This document shows, piece by piece, positions 53,513 through 61,913 of a stretch of 64,000 bases of DNA; position 1 is the first letter of the stretch; each line of letters starts with the position of its first letter. The stretch is from Leguminivora glycinivorella (taxonomy: Eukaryota > Arthropoda > Insecta > Lepidoptera > Tortricidae), in contig NC_062982.1 of assembly GCF_023078275.1 (NCBI RefSeq), positions 23,074,695 to 23,138,694 of the forward strand. The letters run 5' to 3'. A program made the translations under genes and the position numbers. The notes below the pieces were generated by a model. It made no database searches and had not been told where the DNA came from. It saw only the letters and a program-made list of their open reading frames with translations.

Positions 53513-53832
53513 TGTTGAATAAATTAATATTTTGAAAGAAAGAAAAATATTTATTGCAACCATGAAAATAAGCAGTACTAAAGTTCTTAACATAAAGATT
53601 TAGTTACATAAGTTTGGTTTCCGTGGTAGCAAAAGGACACAGATAATGCACAGCGCTGGCCCTAGTGCAATACAGTAAGCTTAGAAAACGATCGTAGACA
53701 GGTAATTTAAAAATAATATATAAGAAAATTTGTAGCAATTTTAACAAGAATATAACACTTATATTCATATTCATATTCATTTATTCATAAAATTAACAAT
53801 TTTACATGTCAAAGTTAAAGTTAAATTATCAT

Positions 53833-54048
53833 AAATAAATAAATAAATAAATAAATATTGAGGACACCTTACACAGATCAACTTAGCCCCAAACTAAGCA
53901 AAGCTTGTACTATGGGTGCTAAGCGACGATATACATACTTCAATAGATAAATACATACTTAAATACATAGAAAACATCCATGACTCAGGAACAAATATCT
54001 GTGCTCATCACACAAATAAATGCCCTTACCGGGATTCGAACCCAGGAC
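53833..54048 (-). repeat. SINE-A, tail type b, head truncated
   Basis: A (TAAA)n tract, the tail with CAACTTAGCCCCAAACTAAG, then the body up to box GGTTCGAATCC. The A-box part is missing. Confidence 0.8.
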
Positions 54049-54190
54049 CGATAATTAGGGTACAATACAATATTACATTTTAAAAATAGAAAATACTCTC
54101 AAATAAATTCAATAATTAATTTAAAAAAGAAATAGATGTTGAACAATAATTACAAAAAATAATAATAATAGTATGTGATCGTATTGAACA

Positions 54191-54480
54191 TTAAATTGCA
54201 TTATTATTATAATATTCTGAGATGTCATAAAAAGCATTAATAGTCAGCCATTTCCTTAATTTACTATAGAATGTGGCTTCATTTTTAATATTTTTTATGT
54301 TGTCGGGTAGTTTATTATAGATACCTGGTCCCGCAATAAGAACCGTTTTATTTGATTTCGCGAGTCGACAACATGCTGAGTGTAAGATGTTTTGATGTTT
54401 TTGTGTGATACGTGAACTTTTAAATGTCTTTATTGGAAATAGTTCAATGTTACTTCTAATATATTTAATCATTTAATCAT
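54191..54480 (-). pseudogene. LINE ORF2 C-terminal fragment
   Basis: About 93 codons with the pattern RLAKSNKTVLIAGPGIYNKL then LPDNIKN and FYSKLRKWL, the tail of insect CR1/Jockey-type reverse transcriptases. Stop at 54191. It has no polymerase motif. Confidence 0.7.
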
Positions 54481-54499
54481 GTATTCCGTAAATATAATA

Positions 54500-54635
54500 T
54501 AACCTGGATGGATAACCTTAGGAGCTGGACGGGAATAGACGGTGCCGCGCTAGGCAGAAAAACTGCAAATAGAGAGGAGTTCCGGACTGTGGTAGCCGAC
54601 ATCCAAAGAGGATATGGCACCTGAAGAAGAAGAAA
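54500..54635 (+). pseudogene. LINE ORF2 tail
   Basis: Open codons MDNLRSWTGIDGAALGRKT then REEFRTVVADIQRGYGT and a TGA stop, followed by an AGAAGAAGAAAA tail. Typical closing residues of an RTE/CR1-type LINE. Confidence 0.72.
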
Positions 54636-54666
54636 ATTTCTTCTTCTTCAGGTGCCATATCCTCTT
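54606..54666. repeat. Perfect palindrome of two LINE 3' ends
   Basis: AAGAGGATATGGCACCTGAA and its exact complement meet at GAAAATTTC. The left arm is the end of the LINE ORF above, the right arm its mirror copy, i.e. tail-to-tail. Confidence 0.93.
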
Positions 54667-54696
54667 ATATTTAATATAATATGACTCGCTATGCAC

Positions 54697-54935
54697 GCGG
54701 TTCAATATTGAAATCTTTCACTTGCTATTAGGGTAGGTATCAATATTGGCACGTGCGGTTAAACAACAACTTTGCCCCCTTATAAAACAAATAACTATTG
54801 TTAGCGAAAGATTCCAGTATTGAACCGCGAGCATAGCGAGATGGTCCAAAAAGAGGAATCTTGAGCGTTGCGAGGGTTTCAAGGCACGAAGGTTAAACAA
54901 ACTTTGCCACCGAGTGAAACACAAAATTTTTCATC
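54697..54935 (+). repeat. Rep-7 copy, longer
   Basis: Shares the GGTTCAATATTGAAATCTTT and AACAACAACTTTGCCCCCTT blocks with 26261-26412. Also has an internal inverted piece (GAAAGATTCCAGTATTGAACC). Confidence 0.6.
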
Positions 54936-54999
54936 ACACCAACACGAACAAAATACTGACTATAAAACATCAAACTAAATCAAATCCATTTATTCAATA

Positions 55000-55172
55000 C
55001 TAGCTTTTTCCCGCGGCTTCGCTCGCGTTAGAAAGATACAAAAAGTAGCCTATGTTACTCTTCCCTTCAACTATCTATACTTAAAAAATCACAATTTGTC
55101 GCTCCGTTTTGCCACGAAGGACGGACAAACAAACAGACACAGACACTTTCCCATTTATAATATTAGTATGGA
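55000..55172 (-). mobile_element. Lep1-like Helitron
   Basis: CTAG at 55000, hairpin CCCGCGGCTTCGCTCGCG, body, and the TATTAGTATGGA end. Clean borders. Confidence 0.83.
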
Positions 55173-55953
55173 TTTATGATTCAACATTATCTTTTATTTG
55201 TAGGTAAATAAGGTAAATCTACCAGCCAGGTTAAGACATCTAGTTAAAATTTGTATGAAATTACTTTGCACTCTTGCTTGTGGATAAAATGCAATTTTGC
55301 TATCTGTTTTTGAACAGCAAAGAGAGCCTTTACCAGTTGGTGTAGCGAAAATAACTATTATCGATTCCCTATCGGCCCTATTCGAATTCGGCCCTAATCG
55401 TTTAAAATTCGTCCCCGCCAGGACGAATGACGATGACGTCAAGCGCATTCCACTATAAGGAAAAACGGTCGCTTCGCAGAAACGACCGTTGCACTATTTA
55501 TACATTCACAAACTTATACTACAGTCACTAAACTCACTCTACAAACTAATTCACACCTTATTTCTTACTACTTAAGGGCCCATGGCGCTATTAATCGATG
55601 GCAATCGTAAAATTGTGCGCGGGAAAACGCAGTGAGCAATGAATGGGATGCTAATTACGAAACGTCGTATCTACATATAAGTTTCGTGGAGAGATACGGC
55701 TTTTTGAAGGTTAGTTTTTAGATTGCAAGCATTTACACGGATTTAGGATATGGCATATCAATTAATGCTAGGTACCGTTTGCATATAGGAAAACCCTTTG
55801 CAAGTGAGATAACGTAATTATGATTTTACGAATGTCAGTGACATATTGACTTGAAAATCTTGAAATTCAACACTCTTAAACATACTAATGCTTAATATGA
55901 ATACTTGGTTTCAATAGCCACTATAAAAAAATTAAATAATAAGTATAAAAAAA
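55173..55953. other. Unassigned stretch
   Basis: An 84-codon minus frame (55194-55448) has no domain I recognise. A short CGGTCGCTTCGC / GCAGAAACGACCG hairpin lies near 55465-55490. Confidence 0.45.
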
Positions 55954-56150
55954 AACCGACACAGTGGACCGATTTTTATCAAACATGGCTAAGTACACTC
56001 CCGACTAATTCAGCTTTCAAACAGAAAAAAAAAAATTAAATTGATTCATTCGTTCGAAAGCTACGATGCCCCAGACGGACACACACACAGCCCGACAGAC
56101 AGACACGTCAAACTTATGCAACCCGTCGTTTTTGCGTCGAGGGTTAAAAA
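55954..56150 (-). repeat. Rep-1 copy
   Basis: Reverse copy from the ACCGATTTTTATCAAACATG block to GTCGAGGGTTAA. Confidence 0.72.
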
Positions 56151-56226
56151 TGGGCTATAACCAATATAAGAACTTTAAAAAGTGGAAGAAAACAAGTGCA
56201 GTGTCATAAAAAAAAAAGTATAGTTA

Positions 56227-56373
56227 AAGCCAGACCAGAAATATTTGACTATTGTCAAGAGGGCGCTGTTATTCTGATGTATGGGGTGACAGTTCAGTTT
56301 AGTATGAAGAAAATAGTTCTAATGAAATTCCGCAAGATGGCGCGTTGTCATATAATAATTTCTGGTCAGGCTT
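56227..56373. mobile_element. 147-bp TA-flanked MITE
   Basis: AAGCCAGACCAGAAAT and the complement of AAGCCTGACCAGAAAT form the ends, with TA at 56225-56226 and 56374-56375. The middle has GATGGCGCGTTGTCAT. Confidence 0.85.
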
Positions 56374-56380
56374 TACGACT

Positions 56381-56515
56381 CAGCCACGACATTGGTCTAA
56401 GCGCGACAGCGGTGAGCGGCGGTCATACATTGGAGCGAGACACAGCGATGGGACTTTTCATTCGCACGTATGGCTGCCGCTCACCGCTGTCGCGCTTAGA
56501 CCAATGTCGTGGCTG
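56381..56515. mobile_element. 135-bp palindromic MITE
   Basis: Perfect arms of about 40 bp beginning CAGCCACGACATTGGTC, with a 54-bp centre. It lies only 6 bp from the preceding MITE. Confidence 0.88.
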
Positions 56516-57446
56516 GGCCGTTACAGTCTCTGTTACAATTAACAACATTCTTACATAAAGTATTTTTTATTACGAAGCATCCACAGGTATTTTAGTAACA
56601 ATATAATTAATGAATCCCTCGGTATGTCTGTTCGAGTCTCTGCTGTTGTTTTGCCAACCGCCGTAGAGGCATACTTTCAGCAACTTTGTATTGTTGGGTT
56701 GTGGTGCAATTTAAAAGAGTTATCGACTGAGACACTGGTCCCACCAAAAGCGAGTGAGGCGATAGAAATAAACAAAATATAGTCGCTCCCGTGTACATAA
56801 ATCAGCAGTTCTCGAATAGTTCGTACAAAAATTAAGGAAAAAGTTAAATTTGTTTTTATTAATTCCTATTTTGTTACCAAGATTTTGTTGATGAATTGAG
56901 ATTTTATTAAGTTTTATTTCGTCATTAAGGTTCTCTAGTAAGTATCTATATTTTCTTAATTATATTTAACAATTAACCTCTGTATATATCTTACGAAAGT
57001 CGACTTATATTACTAAATGTTGGTAACAAAATAGGATCAATTAAAATTTGCTGACGTGGCTATGTACAAAGTTGCCGGGAACTGCTCAAATGCAGGTTAG
57101 ACACTAAGGCCCACTTGCACCAATCACTTAACTCAGGGTTATGGGCTGTCAACTGTCATATTCCATATAAAATGGTGGGTTAACCCTTGGGTAGTAATAT
57201 AATGCCAATTAGCAGGTACGGTTAATCTGTCAGTGCCAATTGATTGAAATAAATGAAAATTGAATTGAATAAAAGAGATGCAATGATAGCGCGAGCGACT
57301 TATAATTCGTCGTCGAGATCGTATATATCTAAACCTAATAGACGTATATTATAGTTCCAATCAGGCCGCTCATCTATTTAATAAAAAATATATTAACGGA
57401 GCGCTCCATGGGCTATCCTGTAGAAACGCATTAGGTATATTTCGTA
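56516..57446. other. Mostly unassigned
   Basis: 57105-57200 starts GGCCCACTTGCACCAATCAC, the typical end of a widespread lepidopteran MITE, but its other end is missing. TTGTTACCAAGATT and TGTTGGTAACAA near 56870 and 57020 form a weak inverted pair. No gene. Confidence 0.5.
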
Positions 57447-57572
57447 GGGTAAACTCGCCTTATTTGGTGACACGCCTAATTCGGTGAAACAACCAAAAAT
57501 CGTCTTTCGGAATAGTGCTTCAAAGCTTGTATCATCGAATTAGGCGTGTCACCGAATGAGGCGAGTTTACCC
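57447..57572. mobile_element. 126-bp TA-flanked MITE
   Basis: Ends GGGTAAACTCGCC and complement, with arms of about 40 bp. TA is at 57445-57446 and 57573-57574. Confidence 0.87.
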
Positions 57573-57574
57573 TA

Positions 57575-58104
57575 TGTTGCGAATTTATTTTTCGGCGTTT
57601 GCAAGCGATATTTTTTCTGCACATTGCCTTAGAAAAATATCCTCTTACACCAGCCAATTTGCCTTTTTACGACCAACTTACTCTGAGCTTTGTAATTTTT
57701 CTCTTTTTTTTTTCATGGAATGCTTCAAATATCCTTGTATCTTGTGACTTGGGACACACGTAACGGATCGAAACGCTTCACAGGCATCTGGGTGAAAATA
57801 CCGTCATATATATACACAAATAAATACACGCTATTCCTGATTGTTATTAGTTCGTTGGCATTTTAATTGTAATGTTTTGGGATAATAGTAAATGTGCCGA
57901 TTTTAAGCAATGGTAATTATCATAATATACAGATACGAGCAAATTTCGTCTTTATGGCAAGCGCCAATATGGTACCTTTTGCATGGGAACTTCATAAATA
58001 TTTTCGGTCATTTACTTAGATTTTTGAATGCTTTTCCCTCCTCTCTGCGTTGAGTCCTCCTTTTTGCGTTGCGTCGATAACGATATAATCGCGAATCGTG
58101 ATTT
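57575..58104. other. Unassigned stretch
   Basis: A 63-codon frame at 57556-57747 has no motif. Nothing else. Confidence 0.45.
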
Positions 58105-58250
58105 GCTTTGGGGTAAATTGTGGCGTAGGCGAGAGGCTGGCAACCTATCACTGAAATGTCACAGTTTAGTTTTCTTTCAACCCCTTATTTGCCAAGAGTG
58201 GCACTGTAACTGCCTACCCCTTTATGGGAAACAGGCGTGAATGTATGTTG
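58105..58250 (+). repeat. SINE-C, 3' part
   Basis: GTGGCGTAGGCGAGAGGCTG to the ACAGGCGTGAATGTATG end, with a short tail. Confidence 0.75.
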
Positions 58251-58351
58251 TTGTTGTATGTGATTTGCCTACTGACCCAGGATGTGCGGCGTACATATAT
58301 GTCAAACAATTGATGCTCATATACAAGTGTCCTGAGTCGACGCTGCATAGG

Positions 58352-58416
58352 GTGGACGCACGCTCGCCCGCCCCGCTGTCCGCCCCGCCGAACGCTCCGC
58401 TCCGAGCGTCCACTCA
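58352..58416. repeat. GC-rich inverted pair
   Basis: GTGGACGCACGCTCG pairs with CGAGCGTCCAC around a CCGCCC-rich centre. It resembles a small lepidopteran MITE. Confidence 0.55.
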
Positions 58417-58889
58417 GGCCTTACACAAGGATGGATTATTTGCTTGGGTCCAAAAACTGCTACTTATAACGTCACTAGCCAATACATCTCTCTGTGATGG
58501 CAGGTGGACCAAAAGTACCATGAGGGTGCCCTGGTCAGGGCTGCTGGAGAGCGCAGTGGTGAAGGGAAAACGTTCCGAACCCAGTGCGCTCTCACAACGG
58601 AAAAGACGGTAAAACGCCGGAGTGGGTTTAGTGGGTAGGGCCATTTCTCCCCTTCTCGCCAGGAGAAAGGAAAGCAACGGCGAGTCCCACACGGCGTGCG
58701 CAACTGCATTCCTACTCCGAAAAAAAAAAGGTGGACAAAAGTGACAGAATGGCGGCCGTTTTCGGATGTAAGCAGCGCCTGGCATCCGTTGGCTCGTTGG
58801 GTGGACGACACGACATTCGATAAACTGCGATTCACCTCTAGACGAGTCCGGATGTCGGAATGATTTCAATTGATATCGCGCCTGTAATG
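58417..58889. other. Unassigned GC-richer stretch
   Basis: Long open frames occur on both strands (58241-58612 plus; 58414-58869 minus) because the DNA is GC-richer. None shows a domain I recognise. It could be an old LINE untranslated region. Confidence 0.4.
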
Positions 58890-58895
58890 TATGGC

Positions 58896-59424
58896 TAGGG
58901 TTGCAAATAGAAAAAAAACCAAATGTTTTTTTTCAGAATTATGAAAAAAAACATGAAAAAAAAACCGAGCACCATGGTTTTTTTTCTAAATATGGTTTTT
59001 TTTCAGATGAACAAATAATTCGACAATACCGGTTTTTCGTGACTTGTAACTTGTTTCAATAACAAAACATACATTTTAATTCGATTAACATTCAGTATAC
59101 AAACGTTTATTGGGGAATCCCCGATGCTGCGTGCAGCGTGGAGAGGCGGTGGTGTTGCCAACAGTAAATAGTGATAACTACCAACTACAGATTTCGTAAA
59201 TGTTACTTTTATAAGACCAGAAATTAAAGTTATTTGATTAAATTCGTTTAATAATTGACATTAAGTCTAAAAAACCGTATAAAAGTATTAACTGCTTTGC
59301 AAATTTTGAGATTTCGTACTTTAGAAAAAAAACATACTCCAGAAAAAAAACTGTTTTTTTTTTTCAAGGTTTTTTTTCATGTTTTTTTTCAAGCCAGAAA
59401 AAAAACCGTTTTTTTGCAACCCTA
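58896..59424. mobile_element. hAT-like element with T-tract arrays, 529 bp
   Basis: Ends TAGGGTTGCAAA and TTTGCAACCCTA, flanked by TATGGC at 58890-58895 and 59425-59430. Both subterminal regions carry about six copies of a TTTTTTTTC / GAAAAAAAA motif with short spacers. No transposase. The duplication is 6 bp rather than the usual 8, so superfamily assignment is tentative. Confidence 0.75.
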
Positions 59425-59489
59425 TATGGCATATCGGTCCTACATCCGATATCGGATCCGATAATGTGAAAACGCTCTGAGACTAGCCC

Positions 59490-59560
59490 AGGACCGGGAT
59501 GAGTGGCGTCCACGAAGGGAGGCCTATGCTCAGCAGTGGGCGATTAATGGCTAAAATGAT
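59490..59560 (+). pseudogene. RTE-like LINE 3' scrap
   Basis: Reads like DRDEWRPRREAYAQQWAIN and then ATGATGAATGATAG. The last codons only. Confidence 0.55.
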
Positions 59561-59858
59561 GAATGATAGCCACTACAATGACAAGTACATCTCGAAGGCC
59601 ATCTCCAAGAAGGGTCACATTAGCATACCCTTACTGGGCCTTCCGTTACGTGCGAGGACCACACGCGGGGGGCCCTGGGGGCGTTAGGCCTACTTATAGA
59701 CAGCCCTATTGATCGAAATGCTTAATTGTTAGTCGCCTGATTCGATATCAGGCGTTACTTAGGCCGATAGTCCACTATCATAGAAATATTATTAAAATCA
59801 TAGGCAACATGCCGCCCTTTTTCTTCACGCTGGAGACAAAGGGAGGCATACAGACCTA
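59561..59858. other. Unassigned stretch
   Basis: No supported feature. Confidence 0.45.
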
Positions 59859-60030
59859 TGATCATATGCATATATGTGAGTGTGTTTAGTAAAACGTCCC
59901 ACTTTGTCGGTTACCATTAAGGCGAGATTTACTTGTATTTTTATATGAATATTTAAACTGACAAAGCGGCTTTATAGCAATCGACAAAGTGGGACGTTTT
60001 CCCGTGCACACTCACATATGATCATACACA
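59859..60030. mobile_element. Foldback element with AAAACGTCCCACTTTGTCG arms
   Basis: Left arm 59859-59910 and right arm 59980-60030 are inverted, including ATATGTGAGTGTG outside and ACGTCCCACTTTGTCG inside. Confidence 0.75.
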
Positions 60031-60043
60031 CATGAGCATGACA

Positions 60044-60200
60044 TAGATAGATAGATAGATAGATAGAATACTCTTTATTGGCACTCCTCAGCAAGAGATA
60101 CAGAAAAAAGATACAGCGGAGACAAAACAAATGATTATAAATAGAGGCAGACAACAGGCGGTCTTATCGCTAAAGAGCGATCTCTACCAGACAACCTTAG
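60044..60200 (-). repeat. LINE 3' end with (TATC)n tail
   Basis: On the minus strand a UTR with GCTGAGGAGTGCCAATAAAG leads to a (CTAT)n tract at 60044-60066. Confidence 0.6.
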
Positions 60201-60239
60201 ACATACCTATATATGATAGGGTACTTTCGGCCTTAGGCG

Positions 60240-60880
60240 TTAGGCGCTAATAGCCTAGCGGTAAGAGCATGTCACTTTCAATTCAGAGATCGCTGGTTCG
60301 AACCTCCGCACGTACCAAGAGTTATTCGGAATTTATGTGTGAAATACACATACATACATACATACATACAATCACGCCTGTATCCCATAAAGGGGTAGGC
60401 AGAACACATGAAACTACTAAAGCTTCAGTGCCACTCTTAGCAAATAAGGGTTTGAAAGAAAACGAAACTGTGACATTGCAGTGACAGGTTGCCAGCCTCT
60501 CGCCTACGCCACAATTTAACCCATATCCCATAGTCGCCTTCTACGACACCCACGGGAAGAAAGGGGGTGGTGAAATTCTTAACCCGTCACCACACAGGTA
60601 AGAAAGGGGGTGGTGAAATTCTTAACCCGTCACCACACAGGTAAGAAAGGGGGTGGTGAAATTCTTAACCCGTCACCACACAGGGATGTGTGAAATGTCA
60701 TTTGATATTTGCAAGTCACTTTTCGGTGAAGGAATACATCGTGAGGAAACCGGACTAATCTTAACAAGGCCTAGTTATCCTTTGGGAAGGTCAGAAGCTT
60801 TGGTGGAACTAGTGACTACGCCACATCTTGAGCGGACCCCAGGGTCCTATGTGTCTCTCTTTCTTATAATTATGCCTAGG
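60240..60880 (+). repeat. SINE-B, split by a SINE-C insertion
   Basis: Head with CTAGCGGTAAGAGCATG and box GGTTCGAACC to 60345, then the body from 60686 with CATCGTGAGGAAACCGGACT to about 60880. The break lies at ATGTGTGAAAT, duplicated at both junctions. Confidence 0.87.
60346..60685 (-). repeat. SINE-C insertion with tripled 5' end
   Basis: Minus-strand SINE-C with a (TATG)n 3' tail at 60346-60370. Its 5' 43 bp occurs three times in tandem (starts 60557, 60600, 60643). The 11-bp target duplication ATGTGTGAAAT lies at 60335-60345 and 60686-60696. Confidence 0.92.
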
Positions 60881-60954
60881 TCCCGGGTATCGTCGACCTG
60901 ATATGATAGCCAGTAGCCATCCCCTCCCTTCAGACACCTCAGTACGTTAAATAA

Positions 60955-61222
60955 ATATATAAATAGATAAATATTGGGGGACACCTAACACCTTACACAG
61001 ATCAACTTAGCCCCAAACTAAGCAAAGCTTGTTCTATGGGTGCTAAGCGACGATATTCATACTTAAATAGATAAATACATACTTATATACATAGAAAACA
61101 TCCATGACTCAGGAACAAATATCTGTGCTCATCACACAAAGGGCATTCCCTTACCGGGATTCGAACCTGGGACCGCGGCTCAGTAGGCAGGGTCACTACC
61201 GACTGAGCCAGACCGGTCGGTT
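60955..61222 (-). repeat. SINE-A, full length, tail type b
   Basis: Reverse copy from a TAAA/TATA-rich tract through the type b tail, the body with a small AAAGGGCATTCCC rearrangement, box GGTTCGAATCC, and the head GCTCAGTCGGTAGTGACC. Pol III boxes intact. Confidence 0.85.
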
Positions 61223-61913
61223 ATACATAGAATGCATTGTCATGCCATGCAACCTAATTCTGAAATCTAATTGGTATTCAATTTGATACTATTCGTCACG
61301 CCTTACTAAATGGTCAAATAAAAACCCGAACATCTTTAGATCCGTCGAATTTTATCAAACATTTCCTTATCTACAAAGCTACTCAAATAGCACAAATTAC
61401 GGCAGTAATTATGCGACTAGATTTCCCTTCCTATTCAGGGTTCAATGACCTCCGCCAAAATAAAGAACTGATCTGCCGCATTTCCATAGGTTCGATAGAC
61501 TAGGCGAAGGCTATCTTAGCTAAAAACTACACAAAGTTATTACAATCTCTATTACAATGTCTTAAGGCTTATATAAGTATTTTATTGTGAGCAGAAAAGC
61601 CTTACAAAAGGTCAGCATATTTTGCTCTATTCATATTAAAATGGGCTTAAGTAATGGACAGCGAAGAAAGAGATTGATAAGTCGCGATGTCCGATTTATA
61701 GTGTCTATTTTCATCGCTAGATGGCGTTGTACCCGTTACCTAACTAATGTCATGGGGTGGTAATTGGTCAGAATCTACCTCCTTGTGGTCCACCCCGGGC
61801 AACGGCTTCACTCTGAAGACGGCTGAAAGATTCCGACTGTTCCTGGCAAGCTGGATTTGCTCCCTCTGAGCCTCCCAGCTATTCCTGTGTTCCTAACTCT
61901 CAAGAAAATTTCA
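61223..61913. other. Unassigned, then probable LINE 5' region
   Basis: Up to about 61690 nothing is recognised. The last 200 bp are GC-richer and lead into the LINE ORF. An in-frame TGA at 61824-61826 bounds the ORF upstream. A minus frame (61808-61993) here is a shadow. Confidence 0.45.

Larger units (their letters stand above)
53750..54480 (-). mobile_element. LINE 3' end interrupted by SINE-A
   Basis: A minus-strand LINE end: coding tail 54191-54480, then an AT-rich 3' UTR to a TTTATGAATAAATGAATATG-type tail with (CATATT)n at 53758-53785. SINE-A occupies 53833-54048 inside the UTR. Confidence 0.65.

Noticed and set aside
55194..55448. An 84-codon minus-strand open frame
   Set aside because: No recognisable family and no supporting signals.
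58414..58869. A 151-codon minus-strand open frame
   Set aside because: Overlapping long frames exist on both strands in GC-richer DNA. Composition is odd, no domain is recognisable, and it ends in repeat sequence.
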